Origin: Sporolactobacillus sp. THM7-7
GTDB lineage: Bacteria > Bacillota > Bacilli > Bacillales > Sporolactobacillaceae
Reading direction: 5' to 3'
NCBI RefSeq assembly: GCF_004153225.1
Contig: NZ_SEMB01000004.1
Coordinates: 1 to 64,000 of the forward strand
DNA: 64,000 bases
The notes under the pieces were generated by a model that worked only from the letters and a program-made list of their open reading frames with translations, had not been told where the DNA came from and made no database searches. Shown in pieces: positions 7,958-16,889 of this stretch. Positions within the stretch are counted from its first letter, which is position 1. Every line of letters begins with the position of its first letter. Made by a program: the position numbers and the translations under genes.

Positions 7958-8335
7958 GATTGAAGGACACATGTTATTCACTGGCCCTCATTTCCACAAC
8001 CTGAGAAGGATTAGAAAACAGATGGGACCATCACATGAGAGTCCGAAATCTTTGATGGTTCAAGGACTTTGGGCTTTTGTATTGGCTCTGCGTCGCCGCT
8101 GTGTCGCTACCTGATTTTTTCGAGTTTCTGCAGGTATTTCTCCTTCTTCACTTTCTTTAGATTTCCTCGAGATTCACGTCTCTCCTGCTTTGACCGCCAC
8201 GTTTCTGCGTATTTTTGTCAGACTGTCTGATTTCGGATTCTGAAAATCGCCGGGCACTCTTCTTGCAAGATTTGCTGTATCCGATTATCATTTAAAAAGT
8301 AAGCGCCGCCAAAAAACATCAGGAGGGAAAACGAA
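7958..8335. other. Divergent intergenic region
   Basis: This stretch separates bceA (minus) from the isomerase pseudogene (plus). It is pyrimidine-rich on the plus strand, has a weak AGTCC...GGACT hairpin near 8041-8070, and ends in a strong AGGAGG ribosome binding site at 8321. No gene is visible. Promoters for both sides should lie here, but none is clear-cut. Confidence 0.3.
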
Positions 8336-9261
8336 ATGGCTATGAAACTTTCCGGTGCCCCCTGCTGCTGGGGTGTCGATCATCCTGAAAACCCCTATCT
8401 CGCTCCATGGAAACGAGTACTTGACGAATCCGCAAAAGCAGGTTTTCATGGTATCGAACTCGGTCCTTATGGTTACCTGCCGCTAAATACAACAGCGTAA
8501 AGGAAGAGCTCGCGAAAAATTGTCTGTCCATCATTGCCGGAACCATTTTCAGTGATCTTGTGTCACTTGCAAACATGGACCGGCTTTTAAAACAAGTTAA
8601 AGAGGTTTGTCAATTCATCACACAATTACCGAACGTTCCAAAAGTGGGTGCTCAAAAGTTTCCCGCTCCTTTCCTTGTCATCATTGATTGGGACATGACG
8701 AAAGAGACTATGATGCCGGCCATCCGGAAAGAGCATCCAGGCTGCCAAGTCCAGACTGGAAAAGGATGATGGACCATATTCGGTTATTGTCTCGATGCGC
8801 CTGGGAAGAATACGGTGTTCGTCCGGTTACTCATCCTCATGCGGGTGGATACATCGAATTTGAAGATGAGATCGACCAATTGCTGAATGATGTCTCTTAT
8901 GATATCGCCGGGCTTTGTCTAGACACGGGGCATTTGTATTACTCGAAAATGGACCCCATCAAATGGTTGAAAAAATGTCGGGATCGTTTGGATTACATCC
9001 ATTTTAAGGACATCGACCCGGCTATCTATTATCAAACGATGAAAACGAAAATTCGTTTTTTTATGCCTGTGCCAATCAAGTTATGTGCCCGATCGGCCAG
9101 GGCATCATCGACTACAAAGCCGTTTTTCGATTATTAAAAGATGACATCAATGATCAGGGTTATATCACATTGAACAGGAATGCGACCCAAGGCATTCAGA
9201 GACCAGCCTGCAGGATATTCGTCAAAGTGTCGCTTACCTGAAAAGCATTGGCTTTAACTGA
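8336..9261 (+). pseudogene. IolE-like sugar phosphate isomerase/epimerase, broken
   Basis: With an AGGAGG ribosome binding site, the gene starts MAMKLSGAPCCWGVDHPENP, a typical opening for inosose-dehydratase-like TIM-barrel isomerases. It hits a stop after GPYGYLPLNTTA. Homologous sequence continues in other frames. KEELAKN is followed by a segment to about 8765, then CAWEEYGVRPVTHPHAGGYI and LCLDTGHLYY with the metal-ligand His and Asp, then YIHFKDIDP. The C-terminal end GIIDYKAVF...YLKSIGF is in yet another frame. At least four frame changes are needed, so the product is certainly lost unless the sequence is faulty. It is on the opposite strand to, but beside, a related polyol catabolism group. 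Confidence 0.8.
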
Positions 9262-9317
9262 TGGTTTCGTAACCTAAAAGATCAAATCTTTGGAAGGTGT
9301 TGAAAAACCACACAAAA

Positions 9318-9360
9318 GTAAAGGGTACGACCCTTATCCGAATCATGTCGTACCCTTTTC
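9318..9360 (+). terminator. Bidirectional terminator
   Basis: AAAGGGTACGAC (9320-9331) pairs with GTCGTACCCTTT (9347-9358) and runs into T's. It sits between the convergent isomerase pseudogene and the oxidoreductase gene. Confidence 0.75.
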
Positions 9361-9463
9361 CTCATTTTTAACGCTGTATGATATGTGGTTTTCGGCCCCT
9401 TTATCTAACATGGAAAGCTGCCTTAATCAATAGACTCACTCCAATGATTTGGGAAAGGCACGA

Positions 9464-10666
9464 TTACTGTTCACTAATCTCGTATGTCTTCTCATAATTA
9501 ACCCATATTGATCCGTTTTCAGCTGAACGGACACAATTTTCAATCCAGCGAATCCCTTCAATTCCTGCGTTAATGTCCGGATAGATCAATCTGCTTAATG
9601 TTTCTTCATCCCCATGTTTTTTCGCATCGATCGCAACAGCAAACTTCAGGTAAATATTCGCCCAGGCGTCCGTTAATCCTTCTGAATGCAACGCTCCTAG
9701 CCGCTCGTCAGCGATGCACTGATCATCTAGATAAGGCATCCCGCGAATCCATGTCTGAGCAGGTTCACCCTGCACTTCATACTTTAATTCACTCGGTTGG
9801 CTGTCCCACCATTCCAGGCTGGCTTTGGATCCAACGATCCGTATTCTCTGCCCATCCATACAACCAGCATTGATGGATGATGTCCATAGTCTGCCAACGG
9901 CACCGTTTTCATAATGGATCAACACATAAGCATTATCTTCCAGCGGGGCGCGGCTTCCGACAAAACTTTGCCGGTCGCATAAAAGGCGCTTTATTTTCAT
10001 ATGCGGCATGATTAGCTGAGACATGTAATACGTATGGGTGGAAAGATCCCCCAAAACAAAGCTGGGTCCTGCCATTTTCGGGTCAACACGCCATTTCTGC
10101 GCATCACTGATTTTGTCGGCTTTATCTGTAGCATTGAATCCGTGTGTGTACTGCAATTCAACGACACGGATCTCACCTATTTTACCTTGCTCAATCATCG
10201 CACGCATTTGCAGCAGCATCTGATTCCCTGAATAACCGTAAGTGACGCCGACAATTTTTTCCTTCTCTTCTGCCAGCGCTTTAATTTCCAGACCTTCCCT
10301 GGTTGTAAAAAACAGCGGTTTTTCACAAATAACATGCAGCCCTGCCTCTAGAGCAGCCTTGCAAATCGCATAATGAGTCCCATTAGGCGTTGCTATCGAA
10401 ACGACTTCAATACCGTCCGGTCTCCTCGTTTCCTCCTGAAACATCGTTTGATAATTACGATAGCAGCGATTTGCATCGACGCCGATGTTGACACCGAAAT
10501 CTCTTCCTCGATCCGGATCGATATCAAAAGCACCAGCCACCAGCTGAAAAGCGGTATTATCTCTAAGCGCACCGGAACGATGCTTATAGCCGACCTGGCT
10601 CAGTCTTCCTCCGCCTACCATTCCCCAGCGCAGCGGTCTTGAAATTTTCTTTTCTCCGTTAAGCAT
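9464..10666 (-). CDS. Gfo/Idh/MocA family oxidoreductase
   Basis: This 400-residue cytosolic NAD(P)-dependent sugar or polyol dehydrogenase has an N-terminal Rossmann motif (WGMVGGGRLSQVG). The family's EKP motif follows in LHVICEKPLFFT, where the lysine is catalytic. A C-terminal substrate domain contains GDLSTHTYYMSQ, with the usual catalytic Asp/His pair region. The start is the ATG at 10666, which has GAGGAGTG eight bases upstream. A longer reading has no such site. It is probably co-transcribed with the upstream TIM-barrel isomerase and the IolT-like transporter. The context suggests oxidation of an inositol-like or other polyol, but the substrate cannot be told from sequence. Confidence 0.82.
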   Translation of the reverse strand: MLNGEKKISRPLRWGMVGGGRLSQVGYKHRSGALRDNTAFQLVAGAFDIDPDRGRDFGVNIGVDANRCYRNYQTMFQEETRRPDGIEVVSIATPNGTHYAICKAALEAGLHVICEKPLFFTTREGLEIKALAEEKEKIVGVTYGYSGNQMLLQMRAMIEQGKIGEIRVVELQYTHGFNATDKADKISDAQKWRVDPKMAGPSFVLGDLSTHTYYMSQLIMPHMKIKRLLCDRQSFVGSRAPLEDNAYVLIHYENGAVGRLWTSSINAGCMDGQRIRIVGSKASLEWWDSQPSELKYEVQGEPAQTWIRGMPYLDDQCIADERLGALHSEGLTDAWANIYLKFAVAIDAKKHGDEETLSRLIYPDINAGIEGIRWIENCVRSAENGSIWVNYEKTYEISEQ

Positions 10667-10724
10667 TTTCAGCACTCCTCTATTTTTTTTCGATAGACCT
10701 GTAGCATTCAGCGACATTCAGTTG

Positions 10725-11672
10725 TCAGTCACTCAGAGTCTGTTTTAGCGCATCCACTGAGGTTCTGATTCCGGCATCTACAGACATCGTTAAATCTTCC
10801 ATCTCCAGGGAAACGGCATCATCATAGCCCGCCATTTTCACAACAGAGAAAAATTCTTTCCACCACTGTAAATCCTGACCACAGCCTACAGCCACATAAT
10901 TCCATGAACGGTTGGCCACATCGGTAATTTCTCTGGTTTCCAATACACCATTAATTGCCGATAACCCTTTCTCAATTCGAACATCCTTGCCGTGAACGTG
11001 GTGAATGGCTGATCCGAGTTCTCTGGCTACCATAACAGGATCGGCGCCCATCCAGATCAAGTGACTGGGATCAAGATTCAACCCGACGATCGGACCGACT
11101 GCTTTTCGTAATTTAAAAAGAGTGACTGGATTGTATACCAGCTGAGCACTGAAATTCTCGAGGGCAATTTTCTCAACCCCGCATGACTGGGCTTTTCTAA
11201 CAAGCTTTTTCCAATAAGGGATCGCGACTTCATTCCACTGGTAATGCAAAATCTCTCTCAGAACGGGCGGCCAGCTCACTGTATAGGTAATCCAGTTGGG
11301 CACTTTATCATCCGGACTGCCTGCCGGAAGGCCGCTCATCATGATTACTTTCTTTACCCCTAACATCTTCGCCAGTTCCATTGTCTTATCGGTTATCGCT
11401 CGATGTGCTCTGCCAAGATCTCCAGGATCCAGCGGATTCCCCGAGCAATTTAAGGCACAAAGTTTTATCTGTCTCTTATCTAATGCTGCTAAAAACGTAT
11501 TTCGCCGTTCATCGCTTTCCAGCAGTTCATCTAATTTCAGATGTGGGGCTGGAGACCAGCCTCCGGTCGTCATTTCGATCGTATCAATACCCAAATCGAC
11601 TATATAATCGAGCATATCTTCAAACGCCAGGTGTGCCAGACTATCCGTAACAAACGATAATTTCAATGACAA
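10725..11672 (-). CDS. Sugar phosphate isomerase/epimerase (TIM barrel)
   Basis: This 315-residue protein of the AP-endonuclease-2 fold is related to IolE/IolI and hydroxypyruvate isomerases. Metal-binding features are visible. They include an Asn/Glu strand (IALENFSAQ), the LNLDPSHLIWMGADP segment with Asp and His, the AIHHVHGKDVRI histidines and the late glutamate in VSLEMED. Translation appears to start at TTG 11672, preceded by GGGAGTG. It lies 58 bases before the Gfo/Idh/MocA oxidoreductase and follows the transporter gene, forming a small catabolic operon. A cre-like site (11698-11711) precedes it. Such pairs carry out dehydrogenation then isomerisation of polyols. The exact substrate is unknown. 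Confidence 0.8.
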   Translation of the reverse strand: MSLKLSFVTDSLAHLAFEDMLDYIVDLGIDTIEMTTGGWSPAPHLKLDELLESDERRNTFLAALDKRQIKLCALNCSGNPLDPGDLGRAHRAITDKTMELAKMLGVKKVIMMSGLPAGSPDDKVPNWITYTVSWPPVLREILHYQWNEVAIPYWKKLVRKAQSCGVEKIALENFSAQLVYNPVTLFKLRKAVGPIVGLNLDPSHLIWMGADPVMVARELGSAIHHVHGKDVRIEKGLSAINGVLETREITDVANRSWNYVAVGCGQDLQWWKEFFSVVKMAGYDDAVSLEMEDLTMSVDAGIRTSVDALKQTLSD

Positions 11673-11697
11673 TACACTCCCTGCATCGATTAATTAT

Positions 11698-11711
11698 TGG
11701 AATCGCTTTCA
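11698..11711. promoter_or_regulatory. cre-like site (CcpA)
   Basis: TGGAATCGCTTTCA differs from the TGWNANCGNTNWCA consensus at one position. It lies between the transporter stop and the isomerase start. Confidence 0.4.
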
Positions 11712-11724
11712 TTTAAACTGGCTT

Positions 11725-13161
11725 TCATACATCCTTCTTTTGATTGTTCGCCTTCAGCGGACGGTTATATGACCGAAAACTATTTTCCAGTTCTTCCAGT
11801 GAACGATTTCGTGTTTCCGGCATGTACTTCGTAACAAACAGAATGCCGGCAATTCCCAGACCAACAAACACAAAAAATGTCGTTGACAGGCCGATATAGT
11901 TAAGTAGAATCGGAAAGGAAAACCCAATCGCAAAATTAACGATCCAGAGACAAAAGACACTTACCCCCATCCCGAGTCCGCGCATGTGGATTGGGAAGAT
12001 CTCCGCAAGAATGAGCCAAGTCACCGGTCCAACCGATCCCTGCATAAAAGCCAAGAAAACGATAATTAAGGACAGAACAATAAAAGGGAGTACATTCGAT
12101 CCGGAAAAAAAGATCGAAAACATAGCGATCAGAAACAGTGAAGATGTCGTACCTGTCAAACCAATGATTAACATGGGACGACGATTGACTTTGCCGAGCA
12201 GTTTGATACCTACGAGGACCGCCGCAACAGAAACCACACCATTGGCCACGTTAGCGATAATCGCTGCCTGCAGGGCAAATCCGGCATTTTGCAGGATTTG
12301 CGTACCGTAGTACATAATGGAATTGACACCCGTAATTTGATTTATAATCGCGACACCAATACCGATGAAAATGATGCGTCGAACCCAGGGTACATTTAAA
12401 TCTTTGAAAGTCGCCTTTTGCATCTGTTCTTCTCTGATGATTCCATTTTTAATCTCCCGCAACTCGGCTTGTGCCCGATTCTCCTCGCGAATCTGCTGCA
12501 GTATCCGCAGCGCCTCTTTGAATCGTCCTTTCCCCGCTAGCCACCGGGGACTCTCAGGAACGATCAGCATACCGATCCATAAGAATACTGCTGGAAGAGA
12601 AGCGATAAACAGCATATAACGCCAGATATGTGCACTGTCGCCTAAACTACTCGCAATAATGGCATTAAATGTAAAAGCAAGAAATTGTCCCGTGACAATC
12701 ATCAATTCATTTTTTGTGACTATTTGCCCTCTGTGTTCAAGGGGTGACATTTCAGCCAAGAAAGTCGGCACAGTAACGGATGCGCCGCCAACAGCCAGCC
12801 CAAGCAGAAAACGAAACAGGACTATTATCGTTGCATCGGGTGCGAGCGTACAGCCCAGTGTCGCAATGAAAAATAATACGGCCAGATAGAGGATTATTTT
12901 GCGCCGTCCATTGCGGTCTGACAGACGACCGCCAAGTACAGCTCCGATCGCTGCCCCTAAAAGCAACGAACTGGTAACCATTCCTTCGGCTAAAGGACTG
13001 AGATTCAGTTGATCCTCACTGGACATGTAGGGTAAAGCGCCATTGATCACCCCTGTATCGTAACCGAATAACAGCCCGCCAAATGTAGAAATAAATGTTA
13101 TTATCCGTAAGAATCGGGATTTCTTCTGATCAGAGATTCCTCCATTTATTTGATGTGACAT
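11725..13161 (-). CDS. IolT-like sugar/polyol:H+ symporter (MFS)
   Basis: This 478-residue inner-membrane transporter of the sugar porter family has 12 predicted helices. Family signatures include STFGGLLFGYDTGVINGAL in helix 1, the DRNGRRK loop after helix 2, PESPRWLAGKGR after helix 6, and QQIREEN in the central loop. The C-terminal pair GPVTWLILAEIFP and PETRNRSLEELE closes the pattern. The opening closely resembles B. subtilis IolT, the main myo-inositol importer, but xylose, arabinose and galactose carriers share these motifs. The ATG at 13161 has a GAGGAGG site. A cre site lies about 80 bases upstream. It is the first gene of the operon with the two polyol catabolic genes. Confidence 0.85.
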   Translation of the reverse strand: MSHQINGGISDQKKSRFLRIITFISTFGGLLFGYDTGVINGALPYMSSEDQLNLSPLAEGMVTSSLLLGAAIGAVLGGRLSDRNGRRKIILYLAVLFFIATLGCTLAPDATIIVLFRFLLGLAVGGASVTVPTFLAEMSPLEHRGQIVTKNELMIVTGQFLAFTFNAIIASSLGDSAHIWRYMLFIASLPAVFLWIGMLIVPESPRWLAGKGRFKEALRILQQIREENRAQAELREIKNGIIREEQMQKATFKDLNVPWVRRIIFIGIGVAIINQITGVNSIMYYGTQILQNAGFALQAAIIANVANGVVSVAAVLVGIKLLGKVNRRPMLIIGLTGTTSSLFLIAMFSIFFSGSNVLPFIVLSLIIVFLAFMQGSVGPVTWLILAEIFPIHMRGLGMGVSVFCLWIVNFAIGFSFPILLNYIGLSTTFFVFVGLGIAGILFVTKYMPETRNRSLEELENSFRSYNRPLKANNQKKDV

Positions 13162-13240
13162 AACCGTCCTCCTCGCAAAGTAAGCCTCGATCCAGAGCCC
13201 AATTTCTCTAGAGCTTCTTAAAGCCGCATTTCAAGTTTAA

Positions 13241-13254
13241 TGATAACGCTTACA
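13241..13254. promoter_or_regulatory. cre site (CcpA)
   Basis: TGATAACGCTTACA fits TGWNANCGNTNWCA at every defined position. It lies upstream of the IolT-like transporter and implies carbon catabolite control of this operon. Confidence 0.6.
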
Positions 13255-13685
13255 ATTAAATCCTGCAGAAATGGAAAATAACCCGAGAAGACGTAAACCA
13301 GAATCATCGGTACTCCTACTATACCGAAATGTGAATGACTTCAATTCTTATCTCACTTACATCACTCCCTTTCCGTCTCATACTTTCCCAAGATAAAACC
13401 ATTATATAATAATATTAAACCAAAGTCACTGAAAATAACGCTTGTTTGTTCATAATATTTTAATTATATGATCAAAATATACCCATATTCACGAAATGAA
13501 AATGTATGGAGAGCTCAGGAAAAAAGTTGTGTGTAGATGAATGACTTTACTCCATTTACAGAACGTCGAAAAGGGGCTGTTCAGGCGGAGAAAGAAAATG
13601 GGATTTTTCCCGCTTTAGAAGATCTTTTCCGATACACCAGGTGATTTTGCCAAAAAAGGCTGCCCAAAAGGTTCAGGCCAATATT
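13255..13685. other. Intergenic region without a gene
   Basis: This AT-rich stretch between the transporter promoter and the aroD terminator contains no credible reading frame. A short minus-strand frame at 13581-13796 runs through the terminator and is not supported. Confidence 0.4.
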
Positions 13686-13724
13686 AAAACCCAAGAGAAA
13701 AATTTGTCCTCTCGGGTTTTTCAC
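13686..13724 (-). terminator. Terminator of aroD
   Basis: AAACCCAAGAG pairs with CTCTCGGGTTT around an 11-base loop, with T-runs on both strands. It lies about 75 bases past the aroD stop. Confidence 0.65.
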
Positions 13725-13795
13725 AATTGTGAAAAAAAAACAACAAACAACAATCACCGGTTCCCTTATGATGCACAACGTTTTAGCTGCCGGCA

Positions 13796-14563
13796 TTACT
13801 GATTCAATTGCTGATGAAAAAATTGAAGCCAGTCGGCCAGTTTTTCTACCTCGATCTGCCCCGGTGCGGAAGCCTGTCCTGCCGAGCCGAAAGTGACGGC
13901 CGATCCGAACAGTTCTCCAGTTAATCGGCTGACAACGCCCCGTCCCGACATCGACATCGTGATAAACGGACGATCCGCAACCGATGTTTTCATCAGATCC
14001 GTCACCTTCAGCAGCGTAACCACATCGGTGCTCGATTTTGGCATCACCGCGATTTTCGTCAGATCAGCACCCAACTCCTGCATTTTTTTAAATCGAAAAA
14101 CCATCGTATCAGTACTTGGCGTCCCGTCAAAATCATGATTAGAGATGATCACTCGGACCCCGTTTTTATGTGCCGTTTCGACAAGCCCGCTTACCGTTTC
14201 GTCGCCGCTGAATAGTTCAACATCAACGAAATCCACTTGCCCAGATTTTATCAAATTTGTATTAAGCTGGATATAGTCTTCTCTCTCGATTTCGCGCTGT
14301 CCGCCCTCTTTTGCTGTACGAAAGGTAAAAAGCAGCGGCTTATCGACCAGCAGCCTCCTGATCTCTTTGGCTGCGCGAATGATTTCGTTCCGGTCATCGA
14401 TCTTTTCAAAAAAGTCCGCCCGCCATTCGACCAAATCGACGGGTTTCTCTTTCAGCGCCGCGGTTTCCCGCTGCAAACTTTCTATATCTTTTGCTACAAC
14501 CGGAGCCGCAATCTTGGGTATTCCCCTTCCGAACTCTATGTTTCGAACCTTCACTGTCCGCAC
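13796..14563 (-). CDS. aroD: Type I 3-dehydroquinate dehydratase
   Basis: AroD converts 3-dehydroquinate to 3-dehydroshikimate in aromatic amino acid synthesis, or in quinate degradation, through a Schiff-base lysine. The 255 residues show the type I pattern. VDLVEWRADFFE carries the conserved E-x-R-x-D segment, and VIISNHDFDGTP carries the catalytic histidine. ADLTKIAVMP holds the Schiff-base lysine, and ITMSMSGRGVVSRL is the late substrate loop. The GTG at 14563, preceded by AGAAGGA, gives the family's usual length. An in-frame ATG further out is weaker. The gene stands alone, away from other aro genes. Confidence 0.92.
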   Translation of the reverse strand: MRTVKVRNIEFGRGIPKIAAPVVAKDIESLQRETAALKEKPVDLVEWRADFFEKIDDRNEIIRAAKEIRRLLVDKPLLFTFRTAKEGGQREIEREDYIQLNTNLIKSGQVDFVDVELFSGDETVSGLVETAHKNGVRVIISNHDFDGTPSTDTMVFRFKKMQELGADLTKIAVMPKSSTDVVTLLKVTDLMKTSVADRPFITMSMSGRGVVSRLTGELFGSAVTFGSAGQASAPGQIEVEKLADWLQFFHQQLNQ

Positions 14564-14799
14564 GATACATCCTTCTCTCTTGACTCTTTTCACGGTGATG
14601 CGATACTGAGCCAATCTTTACGATGAAACACCATGAGCAGTATACCACATCATGCGGTTTGAAAAAATCGGCTGCGCGGATCGGTGATAATGATTAGCAA
14701 CAACCATACTGAAAGTTACCCAGCTTGAGCTCAAAAAAGGGATCACGAAACTCCACCAGTTTTATGATAAGAACTGTATTATTGGTGATCAATTGTAGA

Positions 14800-15084
14800 G
14801 AAGAGTTAAGCCGGTACTTCAACAGACACTTAAAAACAGGTTAGAAATATTGCGATGGTTGAAAGATCTTCCAAGAATATTAGTGAAAAAGGAGGGGGAT
14901 GCGTAGGTGATATTCAGGATAAGGCTGAAGACTAATATGTCACCATCTACGGTACCACATTATTTAAAAATGATGTAACAAGCCGGTCTATTAGAATCTG
15001 CGTGTCATGGTCAATGGACTTATTATCGTCGAAACGAAGAACGCATTAAAGAAGTTTTGGATTTTATAAAAAAAAAGATCTTTA
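14800..15084 (+). pseudogene. ArsR-family regulator relic
   Basis: The plus strand reads RLEILRWLKDLPRILVKKEG, then GCVGDIQDKAE in a second frame, then TNMSPSTVPHYLKMM, an in-frame stop, and QAGLLESACHGQWTYYRRNE. Together these match an ArsR/SmtB winged helix (helix-turn-helix SPSTV.HYL, then the wing GQWTYYRR). The gene carries frame changes and at least one stop, and its first codons are not clear. The gene it once controlled is not obvious. Confidence 0.65.
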
Positions 15085-15097
15085 AGGTCTTTTTTTA
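15067..15097 (+). terminator. Terminator of the ArsR relic
   Basis: AAAAAAGATC and GGTCTTTTTTT form a hairpin that runs into T's, directly at the end of the relic. Confidence 0.55.
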
Positions 15098-15443
15098 AGC
15101 CTCATCAATTCTATAATTCTCGAATAATAAGTATGTTAATTTTATTTTTACTAACTAAATTTTGGTGTTTCTCGAAAATAAATACAAATGAGGGACTTAA
15201 CTTGAATTTAATGCTCAACATAGTCGCACTAATGGTTCTTAACATAATTCGGGGAGCTTAACCGTTTTCCTTGATTGAAATCGGTGATCTTTGGGAATAA
15301 ATGACAAAAATCGCCGAATAAAGCCATTGATAAAGGATAGGTGATACTCTTGAAATCAAAGAGGAGGTATTTTTCCAATGCAATCGGTTGGATATCAGAC
15401 TGAACCTATTAACTCTTCCCCTACTCTGTAAATCTATCACATA

Positions 15444-15773
15444 TCAACTAATTTTTTTTTGCTTTCCAAATAACGCATCTTCTCTTTTTTTAGTTGTTTT
15501 TTTTTCGGACTCAGCGGTTTCAAAAGCCACATCCAATGCTCGAAGCAGTTTATTATAAGTTTCACTGGAAATCCTGCTGTGACCGCCTTCCACACGATAG
15601 ACAGATTTTTTATCTATACCGGCACGTTTAGCCAGTTCCTCCTGACTTAACCCACGGCGCATTCGATAACCAAAGATCAATTCCCCCATCAAATTTTCTA
15701 AAGAAAACATCTCTTCTTTACCGCCAGGTATCTGGGCATTTAATTGATGAGTCAACTTGATTAAGTCCGTCAT
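15444..15773 (-). CDS. XRE-family antitoxin (HigA-like)
   Basis: This 109-residue protein has a central Cro/C1 helix-turn-helix, MRRGLSQEELAKRAGIDKKS, followed by VYRVEGGHSRIS and LLRALD. It also has a lysine-rich C-terminal tail. It starts inside the end of the upstream gene in an ATGA overlap, the usual coupling of toxin-first HigBA pairs. By analogy it would neutralise the upstream product and repress their shared promoter. No signal or membrane segment is present. Confidence 0.75.
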   Translation of the reverse strand: MTDLIKLTHQLNAQIPGGKEEMFSLENLMGELIFGYRMRRGLSQEELAKRAGIDKKSVYRVEGGHSRISSETYNKLLRALDVAFETAESEKKTTKKREDALFGKQKKIS

Positions 15774-16195
15774 AGATAACCCTCCTGAGTCATATGTTCT
15801 TCTTCAAACCTTTCAGGGTCTTCAATTGATTTTTGTAAAATAAGGCGCGTCTTTTCAACAAACTGATGAGTAAAAGGATCATTCATGCGTCCCCATTTAT
15901 TCCGAAAAACCGTCTTTTTCTCATATGCATAAATAAAGCAGTAGTACAATTTCTCTTCACGATTAACGTATGGAATAAAGATGGATCTGAAATGTCTTGA
16001 TCCTTTAAAAAGGGAAGCGACACGAGCATTCTCAATTTTTTTATCCCCTAAACTGACTCTTAATTCATAAATCCCTTCATTATCAAGCATTTTCACTAAT
16101 TCAAATGGAATGAAAAGAACTTCTTCATCAATGACAATACTTAGGTAAGTCCTTAAAGATTCCTTTTTGCTTTTTGGAAGTTGCGATAAATCCAC
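15770..16195 (-). CDS. Putative HigB/RelE-like toxin, possibly the 3' part of a frameshifted gene
   Basis: The product has 141 residues. The region ELVKMLDNEGIYELRVSLGD followed by YYCFIYAYEKKT resembles the LDD-GLWELRV...GF-KKT pattern of Gp49-like/HigB toxins, which are ribosome-dependent mRNA interferases. The match is partial and the protein is longer than usual. It overlaps the HTH antitoxin by four bases. Its apparent GTG start at 16195 has no good ribosome binding site, and a 74-codon open frame upstream (16153-16377, MENVVAEVRSILDVF...) overlaps it in another frame. A single-base indel near 16196 would join them into one protein of about 200 residues. Toxin identity is inferred mainly from context. 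Confidence 0.5.
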   Translation of the reverse strand: MDLSQLPKSKKESLRTYLSIVIDEEVLFIPFELVKMLDNEGIYELRVSLGDKKIENARVASLFKGSRHFRSIFIPYVNREEKLYYCFIYAYEKKTVFRNKWGRMNDPFTHQFVEKTRLILQKSIEDPERFEEEHMTQEGYL

Positions 16196-16377
16196 GTAGC
16201 CCTATAGGCAAAAGCCCGTCGAATAAATTCAAAAAAAATATAATCATTATTGAACCGGGTGCCTGTAACGGTGGTTGTTTTCTTTGCCTTTGTATAAAAT
16301 CCTTGAATGGTTCTGTCAACGTTGTTCAAATGAAATACATCTAAGATTGATCTGACTTCTGCTACTACGTTCTCCAT
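16153..16377 (-). pseudogene. Probable 5' part of the toxin-like gene
   Basis: A 74-codon frame begins MENVVAEVRSILDVFHLNNV and ends WIYRNFQKAKRNL. It overlaps the putative toxin by 43 bases in a different frame. Its last 13 residues read the same DNA as the start of the toxin frame (VDLSQLPKSKKESL), so one of the two readings there is spurious. The likely explanation is a frameshift within one gene. No independent function is recognised. Confidence 0.4.
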
Positions 16378-16550
16378 TCATTATAGCATATATACATTAA
16401 ATTGTGAAAAAATTAAGGGCATATATGCCGTCGTCACCTCGATCGTTTTTCCATGATAAACATATAATAGAACCTGCAACAATTTTCGTCTACAACCGAC
16501 AGACCAAAATCATACTTTCCCTTTATTCCATGTCACTATCCAAACCATTT

Positions 16551-16698
16551 TTAACTCTCTAATACGACCGAAAACGGTTTTGTGACATAATCATCTGCCC
16601 CCTATGTTCATCGCCATCATCTGGTTCATCTCATCATCTGCTGAACTGGGGAAGATGATCGGTGTCGTTGCCCTTTTCCGGATCTCTGTTGTCCAGTA
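16551..16698 (-). pseudogene. Fragment of a second response regulator gene
   Basis: The minus strand reads YWTTEIRKRATTPIIFPSSA, then DDEMNQMMAMNIGG, and after a shift DYVTKPFSV. This is nearly the same as the middle of the broken BceR-like gene at 4296-4867. It carries the segment deleted from that copy, but has its own indel in a G-run. Only about 45 codons remain. Confidence 0.7.
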
Positions 16699-16710
16699 AT
16701 TAGTATCAAT

Positions 16711-16750
16711 AAAAAGCGCCCTGCCGATTGTCAGGCAAAGCGCTTTTTTC
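16711..16750. terminator. Bidirectional terminator
   Basis: AAAAAGCGC and GCGCTTTTTT form the outer stem around an inner CCTG...CAGG. It lies 140 bases past the mtlD stop and would end the mtl transcript. Confidence 0.65.
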
Positions 16751-16889
16751 GATGATGCTGTTATTGAGTATTGTTGATCCAGCGAGTTCGCCCGCTTTCC
16801 GCTTGTGATCCGAATATCGTGTTTCTAAAATTTGGGCCATGACGGGCAATTGAAATGAACCGAACCTCTTCTATAAATGGCACGGCCGA

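Noticed and set aside
16761-16886. Open stretch downstream of mtlD reading ARHGPNFRNTIFGSQAESG
   Set aside because: About 40 codons with no clear start and no recognised family. It may be gene debris, but the support is too weak to call.
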